From the NCBI RefSeq assembly GCF_039503195.1, contig NZ_JBCJKP010000001.1:1736001-1800000 (forward strand): DNA of 64,000 nucleotides, given 5' to 3'. The notes under the pieces are model-generated. The model saw only the letters and a program-made list of their open reading frames with translations, was not told where the DNA came from and searched no databases. A program made the position numbers and the translations under genes. This stretch comes from Streptomyces mirabilis. Its GTDB lineage: Bacteria > Actinomycetota > Actinomycetes > Streptomycetales > Streptomycetaceae. This document shows positions 1 to 8,412 of this stretch, in pieces (within the stretch, counting starts at the first letter, position 1; each line of letters opens with the position of its first letter).

Positions 1-1501
1 TGCGCATCCGGATGCGCTCCGGCGCCACCTCCAGCGCGTCCGCGGCGATCAGGGTGAGGGCGGTGCGGGCCCCGGTCCCGATGTCGGACGCGGTGATCCG
101 TACGGTGAAGCTGCCGTCCGGCTCGGCCGTCACGGCCGCCGTGGACGGGGCGGACAGCACGGGGAACGTGGACGCGGCCGTGCCGGTCCCGAGCAGCCAG
201 CGGCCCTCGCGGCGGACACCGGGACGCGGGTCACGGTCCGCCCAGCCGAACCGGCGGGCCCCCTCCTCGAAGCACGCGAGCAGGTTGCGGCCGCTGAACG
301 GCAGCCCGGAGACGGGGCCGACGGCCGGTTCGTTGCGGGCGCGCAGCGCGATCGGGTCGAGTCCGCACTTCTCGGCGAGTTCGTCGAGCGCGGACTCCAG
401 CGCGAACGAGCCCGGCGCCTCGCCGGGCGCCCGCATCCAGCTCGGGGTCGGCACGTCGAGCGGTACGACACGGGTCTGCGAGTGGTGCGCGTCGGAGTCG
501 TACATCGCGCGCCCGAACTCGGCGCACCGCTCGACGAACTCGTACACGGTCGAGGTGAGGCACTCGGCCCGGTGGTCGAACGCGCGCAGCCGGCCGTCCG
601 CGTCGGCGCCGAGCCTGACCCGCTGGGCCGTGGGGCTGCGGTAGCCGACCAGCGAGAACATCTGGCGGCGGGTCAGTACGACGCGTACGGGGCGCTGGAG
701 GACGGTCGCGGCCATCGCGGCGGCGACCGAGTGCGGGCGGGTGCCCTTGGAGCCGAAGCCGCCGCCGACGTGTTCCGAGCGCACCCGCACCGACTGGGGG
801 TCGAGCGAGAAGAGCTTCGCGAGCTCGTCCGCCACGAACCTGCTGCCCTGGTTGGAGTCGATGACCTCGAGCCGGCCGCCGTCCCAGCGCGCGATCGCCG
901 CGTGCGGCTCCATGGGGCTGTGGTGCTCCTCCGGAGTGCTGTACTCGGCGTCCACGACGACGGCGGACGCGGCGAGCTCGGCCTCCAGGTCGCCCTTGTC
1001 GGCGGCGGGGGCGCTCTCCGGCGCGTACACCCCGGGGAGCCCGGCGGCGAACACGACGTCGTGCGGCTCCTCGTCGTACGTGACGACGAGGGCCTCGGCG
1101 GCCTCCCTGGCCTGCTCGGGCGTCTCGGCGACGACCAGCGCCACCGGCCAGCCGACGAACGGGACCCGGTCGTGCTGGAAGATCTGGGCGATCGGGTCGG
1201 GCGCCCCGAAGGCGTTCGTGTAGTCGCCGTTGAGACGCGGGGCGTTCTCGTGGTGCAGGACGGCGACGACGCCCGGCATCGCGAGGACGGGCGCGGACTC
1301 CACCACGCGAATCCGGCCACGGGCCACGGTGGACAACACCAGCCAGCCGTGGGCGAGTTCGGGATACGGGACCTCGCCCGCGTAGCGCGCCGCCCCGGTG
1401 ACCTTGGCCACGCCCTCGACGCGGGTGTGCGCGGCACCGACGGCCCCGAACGTCGCGGTCGCCGCCGCCGTCGCGGTCGTGGTGGCGGTCGTGCCGGTCA
1501 T
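1..1501 (-). CDS. Xanthine dehydrogenase-family molybdopterin-binding subunit (PaoC-like), C-terminus cut by window edge
   Basis: This is the large catalytic subunit of a molybdenum hydroxylase that oxidises aldehydes or N-heterocycles. About 500 residues are visible from the ATG at 1501; the C-terminal part, including the expected catalytic Glu, lies outside the window. The visible part has the family opening VEGVAKVTGAARYAGE and the molybdopterin-site motif GGGFGSKG near residue 250. The start overlaps the stop of the FAD subunit by 4 bp (ATGA), so the two are translationally coupled. The order 2Fe-2S, FAD, Mo subunit matches PaoABC/YagTSR. The substrate cannot be read from sequence. Confidence 0.9.
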   Translation of the reverse strand, partial: MTGTTATTTATAAATATFGAVGAAHTRVEGVAKVTGAARYAGEVPYPELAHGWLVLSTVARGRIRVVESAPVLAMPGVVAVLHHENAPRLNGDYTNAFGAPDPIAQIFQHDRVPFVGWPVALVVAETPEQAREAAEALVVTYDEEPHDVVFAAGLPGVYAPESAPAADKGDLEAELAASAVVVDAEYSTPEEHHSPMEPHAAIARWDGGRLEVIDSNQGSRFVADELAKLFSLDPQSVRVRSEHVGGGFGSKGTRPHSVAAAMAATVLQRPVRVVLTRRQMFSLVGYRSPTAQRVRLGADADGRLRAFDHRAECLTSTVYEFVERCAEFGRAMYDSDAHHSQTRVVPLDVPTPSWMRAPGEAPGSFALESALDELAEKCGLDPIALRARNEPAVGPVSGLPFSGRNLLACFEEGARRFGWADRDPRPGVRREGRWLLGTGTAASTFPVLSAPSTAAVTAEPDGSFTVRITASDIGTGARTALTLIAADALEVAPERIRMR

Positions 1502-2490
1502 CGGGCCACCTCCTCGGTGAGTTCGGTCAGCATCGCCACGACGAGATTGCGCATCAGGGGCACCTTGTATCCGTTGTGGGGCAGCGTCCGGGCGGCCGCG
1601 AGCTCGGCGTCCGCGGCGGCGGCGAAGGCCTCGGCGCTCGCCGGTCCCCCGGTCAGCGCCCGTTCGGCCGCACGGGCCCGCCACGGCCGGGAGGCCACCG
1701 CCCCGAACGCGAGGCGCACTTCGCGCACGACACCGTCGTGGACGTCGAGTGCGGCGGCGATCGAGCCGATCGCGAACGCGTACGAGGCGCGCTCGCGCAC
1801 CTTGCGATAGCGGGAGCGGGCGGCGACCGGGGCGGCCGGCAGGGTGACGCCGGTGATCAGTGCGCCGGGCGGCAGGGCGGTCTCCAGGTGCGGGGTGTCA
1901 CCCACCGGCAGATAGAACTCCGCGAGCGGCAACTCCCCCGACCCGTCCGCCGTTTCGTACGAGACGACGGCGTCGAAGGCGGAGAGGGCCACGGCCATGT
2001 CCGAGGGGTGCGTGGCCACGCAGTGCGCGGAGATACCGAGGATGGCGTGGTTGTGGTGCTCGCCCTCGACGGCCGGGCAACCGCTGCCGGGGACCCGCTT
2101 GTTGCAGGGCTTCGCCAGATCGGTGAAGTAGCCGCAGCGGGTGCGCTGGAGCAGGTTTCCGCCGACCGTGGCCATGTTGCGCAGCTGACCGGAGGCCCCG
2201 GCCAGCACGGCCTGGGTCAACGCCGGGTAGTGGCGCCGTACGTCGGGATGGGCGGCGAGGTCGCTGTTGGTCACCGTCGCGCCGATCCGCAGCCCGCCGC
2301 TCCTTGTGAACTCGACGCGGTCGAGGGGGAGTTCACGCACGTCGACGAGCCGGGCGGGCCGCTCCACCCCGCTCTTCATCAGGTCGACGAGATTGGTCCC
2401 ACCGCCGAGATAGCGCGCGTCCGGGTCGGCGCCCAGCAGGGCGACCGCGCCGGTGACGTCGTAGGCGCGCTCGTAGTCGAACTCCCTCAT
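1498..2490 (-). CDS. FAD-binding subunit of molybdenum hydroxylase (PaoB-like, with extra Fe-S cysteines)
   Basis: This 330-residue subunit passes electrons from the Mo centre to FAD. The N-terminal FAD motif LGGGTNLVDLMK and the central TVGGNLLQRTRC are clear. A Cys-rich insert (CGYFTDLAKPCNKRVPGSGC) followed by the segment ISAHCVATHPSDMAVAL resembles the region that binds an additional [4Fe-4S] cluster in PaoB and 4-hydroxybenzoyl-CoA reductase beta subunits. I chose the ATG at 2490, which overlaps the upstream stop by 4 bp and begins [12 protein letters not shown]. The longer in-frame extension to 2586 runs back into the upstream gene and has no support. Confidence 0.9.
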   Translation of the reverse strand: MREFDYERAYDVTGAVALLGADPDARYLGGGTNLVDLMKSGVERPARLVDVRELPLDRVEFTRSGGLRIGATVTNSDLAAHPDVRRHYPALTQAVLAGASGQLRNMATVGGNLLQRTRCGYFTDLAKPCNKRVPGSGCPAVEGEHHNHAILGISAHCVATHPSDMAVALSAFDAVVSYETADGSGELPLAEFYLPVGDTPHLETALPPGALITGVTLPAAPVAARSRYRKVRERASYAFAIGSIAAALDVHDGVVREVRLAFGAVASRPWRARAAERALTGGPASAEAFAAAADAELAAARTLPHNGYKVPLMRNLVVAMLTELTEEVAR

Positions 2491-3074
2491 GCCGCCGCCT
2501 CCTTGGTCGCGGACGACCGCGTATCGGACGACTGTGCCGCCCGCGCGACGGCCTGCACGATCGACACGTACGCGCCGCACCGGCACAGGTTGCCGCTCAT
2601 CCGCTCACGGATCTCCTCGGGCGTGAGCTGCGGAACCCCCGCTTCGGGCCGTACGTCCGCGGTCACGGCGCTCGGCCAGCCCGCCGCGTGCTCCTCGATC
2701 ACCGCGAGGGCCGAACAGATCTGGCCGGGCGTGCAGTAGCCGCACTGGTAGCCGTCGAGGTCGAGGAAGGCCTGTTGCACGGGATGCAGCCGCTCACCGT
2801 CCGCCACCCCTTCGATGGTGGTGATCTCGCGTCCCTCGGCGGCGACGGCGAGTTGCAGACAGGAGACGGCCCGGCGTCCGTCGAGCAGCACCGTGCAGGC
2901 GCCGCACTGGCCCTGATCGCAGCCTTTCTTGGTACCGGTGAGATCGAGACGCTCACGCAGCGCGTCGAGCAGGGTGGTGCGACGGTCGACGGGCAGCGTG
3001 TACTTCTCGCCGTTGACGTGCAGGGTGATGGTGCTGGACGTCGAGGTCGTGGCGCTGGACGTCATGGGGGCCAT
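2487..3074 (-). CDS. 2Fe-2S iron-sulfur subunit of molybdenum hydroxylase (PaoA-like)
   Basis: This small electron-transfer subunit of about 195 residues carries two [2Fe-2S] centres. The plant-ferredoxin-type cluster has the cysteines of [12 protein letters not shown], and the second cluster has CGYCTPGQ and NLCRCGAY. There is a Ser/Thr-rich N-terminus but no obvious Tat signal, unlike E. coli PaoA. The ATG at 3074 is preceded by AAGAAGG at six bases, which decides the start over the in-frame alternative at 3140. It is the first gene of the three-gene operon and faces a TetR gene across a double operator, so transcription is probably repressed by that TetR. Confidence 0.92.
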   Translation of the reverse strand: MAPMTSSATTSTSSTITLHVNGEKYTLPVDRRTTLLDALRERLDLTGTKKGCDQGQCGACTVLLDGRRAVSCLQLAVAAEGREITTIEGVADGERLHPVQQAFLDLDGYQCGYCTPGQICSALAVIEEHAAGWPSAVTADVRPEAGVPQLTPEEIRERMSGNLCRCGAYVSIVQAVARAAQSSDTRSSATKEAAA

Positions 3075-3184
3075 GATCAGCCTTCTTTCGCCAGTCTGAG
3101 GGGGAAAGGAAGTCGCGAGAGGGCCGGGAAAAGGGAACACCGATGGTCCACACTGGCCGGATCCGGCGGTATGGTGAACCTAAG

Positions 3185-3228
3185 CGGACACCTGTCCGTT
3201 AATCATGAACCTATCGGACAGCTGTCCG
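3185..3228. promoter_or_regulatory. Twin palindromic operators between the paoABC-like operon and its TetR gene
   Basis: Two copies of a 14-bp palindrome lie at 3185-3198 (CGGACACCTGTCCG) and 3215-3228 (CGGACAGCTGTCCG, perfect). Their centres are 30 bp apart, close to three helical turns, so two dimers could bind the same DNA face. They sit between the divergent starts at 3074 and 3276. Assignment to the adjacent TetR is inference. Confidence 0.75.
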
Positions 3229-3275
3229 CTTAGCAAGGCACCCGCCTGGCAGGGCGGAGGACGAAGGAGGCCCGA

Positions 3276-3866
3276 GTGCAGCAGAGGAAGCCCACCCCGC
3301 TGCGCTCGGACGCGCAACGCAATCGCGAGCGCATCCTCGAGGTGGCCCTGGCCGAGCTGACGCGGTCGGCGGACACCCCGCTCAGCGCGATCGCCAAGAA
3401 GGCGGGGGTCGGGCAAGGGACGTTCTACCGCAACTTCCCCCATCGCGAGGCACTCCTCCTGGAGATCTACCGCCACGAGGTGCAGCAGGTCGCCGACACC
3501 GCGGCGCAGCTGCTCGAGACGCGTGCGCCGGACCGGGCCCTGCGGGAGTGGATGGACCGCCTCGCCCAGTTCGCCATGACCAAGGTCGGCCTGGCCGAGG
3601 CCCTGCGCGCGACCACCCTCGCGCACGGCACCCTGACCCGGCTGGGGCACGGCGCGATGTCCTCGGCCACCGCGCTGCTCCTGGCGGCGAACGACAAGGC
3701 GGGCACCATCCGCCCGGGAGTGACCCCGGAGGACTTCTTCCTCTTCATCGCCGGTCTCTGGCAGATCGACGCGGACGGGGACTGGCAGCCGCGCGCCACC
3801 CGCCTTCTGGACCTCGTGATGGACGGCCTACGGGTGGGCGCGCCGGGTTCCGCGCCGCCCGAGTGA
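3276..3866 (+). CDS. TetR-family transcriptional regulator
   Basis: This 196-residue one-component repressor has an N-terminal TetR helix-turn-helix (LSAIAKKAGVGQGTFYRNFP, about residues 37-56) and a helical ligand-binding C-terminal domain. The GTG at 3276 follows AAGGAGG at five bases. It is divergent from the molybdenum hydroxylase operon, and the twin palindromes lie between them. The likely role is repressing the operon and itself until a hydroxylase substrate or related molecule binds. A strong hairpin follows the stop. Confidence 0.9.
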   Translation: MQQRKPTPLRSDAQRNRERILEVALAELTRSADTPLSAIAKKAGVGQGTFYRNFPHREALLLEIYRHEVQQVADTAAQLLETRAPDRALREWMDRLAQFAMTKVGLAEALRATTLAHGTLTRLGHGAMSSATALLLAANDKAGTIRPGVTPEDFFLFIAGLWQIDADGDWQPRATRLLDLVMDGLRVGAPGSAPPE

Positions 3867-3923
3867 GCCGAGCCGCGGCCCGCGGGCCGTCGTCACCGAC
3901 AGCCGCTCCCGCGCGCACGACGA

Positions 3924-3958
3924 AGCCGTCCGCCTGTACTCCCCCGTGGCGGACGGCT
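3924..3958 (+). terminator. Hairpin after the TetR gene
   Basis: A perfect 11-bp inverted repeat (AGCCGTCCGCC and its complement) flanks a 13-base loop, 58 bp after the TetR stop. There is no U-tract, as is usual for Streptomyces terminators. A second GC palindrome lies at 3876-3889. Confidence 0.6.
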
Positions 3959-4033
3959 CGTGTCGCGGTGTTCAGAGATCGGGATCGGTGTCGGCGACGT
4001 AAGTGTCCTGGGCCGCTGGACGACACCCGCCGG

Positions 4034-4080
4034 GGCGGGCGACGGGATTCGAACCCGCGTCTCTCTCTTGACAGGAGAAG
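4034..4080 (-). other. tRNA-like remnant: T arm and anticodon arm with GTC, no canonical 5' half
   Basis: On the minus strand an anticodon stem-loop (TTCTC CTGTCAA GAGAG, anticodon GTC, Asp) is followed by a four-base variable region and a T arm with loop TTCGAAT, then CGCCCGC as the 3' acceptor strand. The expected D arm and a matching 5' acceptor strand are absent upstream. It therefore looks like the 3' half of a tRNA or a degenerate tRNA. Such 3' fragments are often left by integration events. No CCA is encoded. Confidence 0.45.
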
Positions 4081-4205
4081 TAGCCGAAACCTTCGCACCT
4101 GAACGAGTTCACCGTAGTGGTCACCGCCGTCGCGGTCACCTGGTTTCCGACGTGCGGCAGACGCGTACCGGGGCGTTGTCAGTGGTGGCGTGCAGGATGG
4201 CGGGC

Positions 4206-6290
4206 ATGACAACACCAGCCGCAGTGATCGTGGATGTTGCCGCCTACGCGCAGGCGGTCGAGGACGCCGTGAAGGCTTCGGCCGCCTACTACGCGGGCGG
4301 CACGTCAGTACTGGACGACGACACCTACGACCGGCTCGTGCGGGGCATCGCGGCGTGGGAGTCGGCTCATCCCGACGAGGTGCTGCCCGACTCACCCACC
4401 GGGAAGGTCGCCGGTGGCGCCGTGGAGGGCGATGTCCCGCACACGGTGCCCATGTTGAGCCTGGACAACGTGTTCTCGCCGGAGGAGTTCACCGCCTGGA
4501 CCGCGTCGCTGGCCCGGCGGATCGGCCATGATGTCACACGGTTCGGTGTCGAGCCGAAGCTCGACGGGCTCGCGATCGCCGCCCGGTACACCCGTGGTCG
4601 CCTCACCCGGCTGATCACGCGTGGCGACGGGACGGCCGGGGAGGACGTCTCGCACGCCATCGGCACCGTCGAAGGCCTCCCGGCCGAACTCACCGAACCG
4701 GTCACGGTGGAGGTGCGCGGCGAAGTCCTGATGACCACCGCCCAGTTCGAGCACGCCAACGAGGTACGCACCGCGCACGGCGGCCAGCCGTTCGCGAACC
4801 CGCGCAACGCCGCGGCGGGCACGCTGCGCGCCAAGGACCGCGCCTACACCGTGCCGATGACCTTCTTCGGCTATGCCCTGCTGCCGCTGCCCGGCACTGA
4901 GGAAGCCCTCGCGGCACGGCTGGGCGAGGCCGCGCACAGCGAGCTGATGGCCCGGTGCGGCGAGCTCGGCGTGAACACCACCGCCGTCACCGTCGTGCCC
5001 GGGACCACGGCGGAGACCGCCGAGCAGGTCCTGGCCCGGGTCAAGGAGATCGCCGCGCTTCGGGCGGAGTTGCCGTTCGGGATCGACGGGATAGTCATCA
5101 AGGCCGACCTCGCCGCCGATCAGGAGGCCGCCGGATCCGGTTCGCGTGCGCCGCGTTGGGCGATCGCCTACAAGCTGCCCGCCGTGGAGAAGATCACCCG
5201 GCTGCTGGAGGTGGAGTGGAACGTGGGCCGCACCGGCATCATCGCTCCGCGCGCGGTCCTCGAACCGGTCGAGATCGACGGCTCCACCATCACCTACGCG
5301 ACCCTCCACAACCCTGCCGACATCACCCGCCGCGACCTGCGTCTGGGCGACCACGTGATGGTCCACCGCGCCGGGGACGTGATTCCCCGCGTCGAAGCCC
5401 CCGTCGCCCATCTGCGCACCGGCGAGGAGCGGCCGATCGTCTTCCCCGAGGTGTGCCCGCGGTGCGGCTCCGCCATCGACACCAGCGAGCAGCGCTGGCG
5501 CTGCGAGAACGGCCGCAACTGCCATCTGGTCGCCGCCCTCTCGTACGCCGCGGGCCGCGACCAGCTCGACATCGAGGGCCTGGGTCACACCCGTGTCGTC
5601 CAGCTCGTCGAGGCCGGCCTGGTCGCCGATCTGGCCGACGTGTTCGCCCTCACGCGCGGCCACCTCCTCGCCCTGGAACGGATGGGTGAGACCAGCACCG
5701 ACAATCTCCTCGCGGCGATCGGCGCCGCCAAGGGGCAGCCGTTGTCGCGGGTGCTGTGCGCGCTCGGCGTCCGCGGCACGGGTCGCTCCATGTCCCGTCG
5801 TATCGCCCGGTACTTCGCGACCATGGACCACATCCGTGCCGCCGACGCCGAAGCGATGCAGCGGGTCGAGGGCATCGGCACGGAGAAGGCCCCGTCCATC
5901 GTGGCCGAACTCGCCGAACTCGCCCCCCTCATCGACAAGCTCACCGCGGCCGGGGTCAACATGACCGAGCCCGGTGCCACTCCGCCCGTCACCGCCGACG
6001 ACACCGACACCGGCGCCCTGGGCGCGGAGCCGGCGGGCGGGCCGCTGACCGGGATGGCGGTCGTCGTCACCGGAGCGATGACCGGCCCGCTGGAGAAGCT
6101 CAGCCGCAACCAGATGAACGAACTCATCGAGCGCGCCGGTGGCCGCTCCTCCTCCAGCGTCTCCAAGAAGACCACGCTGGTCGTCGCCGGCGAAGGCGCA
6201 GGATCCAAGCGCGCCAAGGCCGAGGACCTCGGCATCCGGCTGGTCGCACCCGACGAGTTCGCGACTCTGGTCGCCGACTACGTCGACTGA
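4206..6290 (+). CDS. ligA: NAD+-dependent DNA ligase (LigA family)
   Basis: This 694-residue enzyme seals nicks using NAD+. The nucleotidyltransferase domain has the catalytic Lys in [10 protein letters not shown] (about residue 120). It is followed by the OB fold ([17 protein letters not shown] region), a four-Cys zinc finger ([17 protein letters not shown]), helix-hairpin-helix repeats and a C-terminal BRCT domain (MAVVVTGAM... to the end). I chose ATG 4206 ([10 protein letters not shown]); an ATG three codons upstream (4197) is also possible, and longer extensions read through the tRNA-like remnant. Streptomyces genomes often hold more than one ligase, so this may be an accessory copy. The position next to a tRNA remnant and a scrambled gene hints at a rearranged area. 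Confidence 0.93.
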   Translation: MTTPAAVIVDVAAYAQAVEDAVKASAAYYAGGTSVLDDDTYDRLVRGIAAWESAHPDEVLPDSPTGKVAGGAVEGDVPHTVPMLSLDNVFSPEEFTAWTASLARRIGHDVTRFGVEPKLDGLAIAARYTRGRLTRLITRGDGTAGEDVSHAIGTVEGLPAELTEPVTVEVRGEVLMTTAQFEHANEVRTAHGGQPFANPRNAAAGTLRAKDRAYTVPMTFFGYALLPLPGTEEALAARLGEAAHSELMARCGELGVNTTAVTVVPGTTAETAEQVLARVKEIAALRAELPFGIDGIVIKADLAADQEAAGSGSRAPRWAIAYKLPAVEKITRLLEVEWNVGRTGIIAPRAVLEPVEIDGSTITYATLHNPADITRRDLRLGDHVMVHRAGDVIPRVEAPVAHLRTGEERPIVFPEVCPRCGSAIDTSEQRWRCENGRNCHLVAALSYAAGRDQLDIEGLGHTRVVQLVEAGLVADLADVFALTRGHLLALERMGETSTDNLLAAIGAAKGQPLSRVLCALGVRGTGRSMSRRIARYFATMDHIRAADAEAMQRVEGIGTEKAPSIVAELAELAPLIDKLTAAGVNMTEPGATPPVTADDTDTGALGAEPAGGPLTGMAVVVTGAMTGPLEKLSRNQMNELIERAGGRSSSSVSKKTTLVVAGEGAGSKRAKAEDLGIRLVAPDEFATLVADYVD

Positions 6291-6830
6291 AGGCGGAGAG
6301 CTCGGCGGGGTTGGTGCCGCGGTCGGTGGCCTGAGGTGCGGTGAGGTCGTCGACGGTGGGGGCGGTGCAACTCATGCCGTGGACGTCGGCTGTTTCGATG
6401 CCGAGTTCGTGGGCGCCCAGAGCGGGGGTGGTGGTGGTCGGAGCGGTCGCATCCCGTGGGGGTTCCGGTCCGGGCGGGGGTGCCGGGGCCGGCGGTGCAG
6501 GAGTCACCCAGCGGCGCCCCCTATGGGCCCGGACCCCCACCGCCCTCGTCACCTTCGGCATCGGCGGCAACGACATCGGCTTCAGCGAACTGATCACACA
6601 GTGCGCCACATCCGGCATCCTCTACTTCGTCACCGGCAGCGGCGAGTACACCGGCAACCACGCCCCCTGCCGCGGCCAGTACGTCGACGGCACCACCGAC
6701 ACCGTCCGACACAAGATCAACACCGTGGGCGACCGGCTCGCCGACACCCTGGCCGAGGTCAGACGTCGCCTTCCTCCACCAGGAGCAGCAGCAGCTCAAC
6801 ACCACCCTGCGGCAACGCGCCGAAGGGGTC
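6291..6830. pseudogene. Scrambled remains of a secreted SGNH/GDSL esterase (internal inversion plus deletion)
   Basis: Three fragments of one SGNH hydrolase can be read. On the minus strand, 6420 down to 6291 encodes the block ending DDLTAPQATDRGTNPAELSA. On the plus strand, 6524-6755 encodes the next block, TALVTFGIGGNDIGFSELI, through DRLADTLAEV. After a frame change, 6762-6830 encodes DVAFLHQEQQQLNTTLRQRA. Inverting roughly 6291-6524 would join the first two blocks in the normal order. The N-terminal GDS block and the C-terminal catalytic Asp-His block are missing, so the gene is dead. Confidence 0.75.
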
Positions 6831-6844
6831 CCGAGGTCAAAGGC

Positions 6845-6876
6845 CCTGAGGCCGAGGGGGCCTGAGGCCGAGGGGG
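6845..6876. repeat. Perfect 16-bp tandem duplication
   Basis: The 16-mer CCTGAGGCCGAGGGGG occurs twice head to tail (6845-6860 and 6861-6876), just before the terminator of the ferredoxin reductase gene. It probably arose by slippage. Confidence 0.85.
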
Positions 6877-6891
6877 CTCAGAGGAGCCCCC
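6872..6891 (-). terminator. Hairpin after the ferredoxin-NADP+ reductase gene
   Basis: A perfect 8-bp stem GGGGGCTC/GAGCCCCC with loop AGAG lies 5 bp beyond the stop of the leftward reductase gene. Confidence 0.65.
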
Positions 6892-6896
6892 GAGGA

Positions 6897-8261
6897 CTAC
6901 GCGCCGCTCGCGCCGAGCATGTCCTCGCGCTCGACGATCTTCACGCGCTCCCGGCCCTGCGGTTCGCCCAGCGCCTTCTCCGCGGCGTCCAGGCGGTACC
7001 AGCCCTCCCAGGTGGTGAAACGGACGTCCCGCTCGCCGAGGAACGCGTCCACGGCCTCCGGATCGGGCGAGCCGGGCGTGTGCAGACGTCCGTTCGCGTG
7101 GTCGTCCAGCAGGCTGGCGACGGTCTCGTTGGCGTCGCCCTTGGTGTGGCCGATCAGACCCACGGGGCCGCGCCGGATCCAGCCGGTGACGTACGTCGAC
7201 TGCAGGTGCTCGCCTGTCTCCTCGATCACCCGGCCGCCCTGGTCCGGGACCGTGCCCGACTCGGCGTCCCAGGGGAGCTTGGGCAGTTCGTCGGACAGAT
7301 AGCCCACGGCGCGGTAGACCGCACCGAGGTCCCAGTCCTTGTACTCGCCGGTTCCCTTGACGTTGCCGGTGCCGTCGAGGGCGGTGCGCTCGGTGCGCAG
7401 GCCGACGACCTGGCCGTTCTCGCCGAGGATCTCGGTCGGGGACTCGAAGAAGTGCAGGAACAGCTTGTGCGGGCGGTCACCGATGTCGCGGATGGCCCAG
7501 TTCTCCAGGGTCTTGGCGACCATGTCGGCCTGCTTGTTGCCGCGCCGGGTCGCGATCGAACCCTCGTCGTAGTCGATGTCCTCGGGGTCGACGATGACCT
7601 CGATGTTCGGGGAGTGGTCCAGTTCCCGCAGCTCCATCGGGCTGAACTTCGCCTGCGCCGGACCGCGGCGGCCGAAGACGTGGACCTCGAGGGCCTTGTT
7701 GGCCTTGAGGCCGTCGTAGACGTTCTGCGGGATCTCGGTCGGCAGCAGCTCGTCGGCGGTCTTGGCGAGGATGCGGGCGACGTCGAGCGCCACGTTGCCG
7801 ACGCCGAGGACGGCGACCTTCTCCGCTTCGAGCGGCCAGGTCCGTGCCACGTCCGGGTGACCGTCGTACCAGGAGACGAAGTCCGCCGCGCCGTACGAGC
7901 CGTCGAGGCCGATGCCGGGTATGTCGAGGGCCCGGTCCGCCGTCGCCCCCGTGGAGAAGATCACGGCGTCGTAGAAGGTGCGCAGGTCGTCGAGGTTGAT
8001 GTCCCCCGGGTAGTCGACATTGCCGAAGAGACGTATCTGAGGCTTGTCGAGCACCTGGTGCAGGGCCGTGATGATGCCCTTGATCCGCGGGTGGTCGGGG
8101 GCCACGCCGTAACGGATCAGACCGAAGGGGGCCGGCATCCGTTCGAAGAGGTCGATGGACACACCGGGCTCGACCGCAACTGCGGACTTCAGCAGCGCGT
8201 CGGCAGCGTAGATCCCGGCGGGGCCGGCTCCGACAATGGCTACCCGCAGAGGGCGAGGCAT
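6897..8261 (-). CDS. Ferredoxin--NADP+ reductase, adrenodoxin-reductase type (FprA-like)
   Basis: This 454-residue cytosolic flavoenzyme moves electrons between NADPH and ferredoxins, typically for P450s or Fe-S proteins. The N-terminal FAD motif is VAIVGAGPAGIYAA and the NADP motif is VAVLGVGNVALDVAR (about residues 150-164). Length and the C-terminal block WIRRGPVGLIGHTKGDA fit the FprA/adrenodoxin-reductase family. The ATG at 8261 follows GGGAACC. A palindromic iron-box-like site lies about 50 bp upstream, so expression may respond to iron through a DtxR/IdeR-type regulator. Confidence 0.92.
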   Translation of the reverse strand: MPRPLRVAIVGAGPAGIYAADALLKSAVAVEPGVSIDLFERMPAPFGLIRYGVAPDHPRIKGIITALHQVLDKPQIRLFGNVDYPGDINLDDLRTFYDAVIFSTGATADRALDIPGIGLDGSYGAADFVSWYDGHPDVARTWPLEAEKVAVLGVGNVALDVARILAKTADELLPTEIPQNVYDGLKANKALEVHVFGRRGPAQAKFSPMELRELDHSPNIEVIVDPEDIDYDEGSIATRRGNKQADMVAKTLENWAIRDIGDRPHKLFLHFFESPTEILGENGQVVGLRTERTALDGTGNVKGTGEYKDWDLGAVYRAVGYLSDELPKLPWDAESGTVPDQGGRVIEETGEHLQSTYVTGWIRRGPVGLIGHTKGDANETVASLLDDHANGRLHTPGSPDPEAVDAFLGERDVRFTTWEGWYRLDAAEKALGEPQGRERVKIVEREDMLGASGA

Positions 8262-8307
8262 GATCAGGTTCCCTTCGAACGGTGGCAGGGTGGCTCGTCG
8301 GGAAGCC

Positions 8308-8328
8308 TAAACTAAGGCAAACCTTAGT
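8308..8328. promoter_or_regulatory. Probable iron box (DmdR/IdeR-type site) upstream of the ferredoxin reductase
   Basis: A perfect inverted repeat ACTAAGG-CAAA-CCTTAGT (8311-8328) lies between the reductase start and the divergent phosphatase gene. The 19-mer at 8308-8326 agrees at 13 of 19 positions, by my count, with the actinobacterial iron-box consensus TTAGGTTAGGCTAACCTAA. Iron control of a ferredoxin reductase is plausible but not shown. Confidence 0.6.
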
Positions 8329-8412
8329 CAGTAGCCGGGTTGGATCTATGGCCCCATAAGCCGATCTTATGACCTGTCGCCGGGGAGCACGGGCCGCAGA
8401 TTCGGGGGCAAA

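Noticed and set aside
6341..6865. A 174-codon plus-strand gene
   Set aside because: Only its middle encodes an SGNH fragment; the N-terminal part is antisense to the inverted fragment, so it is a pseudogene piece and not a start-to-stop gene.
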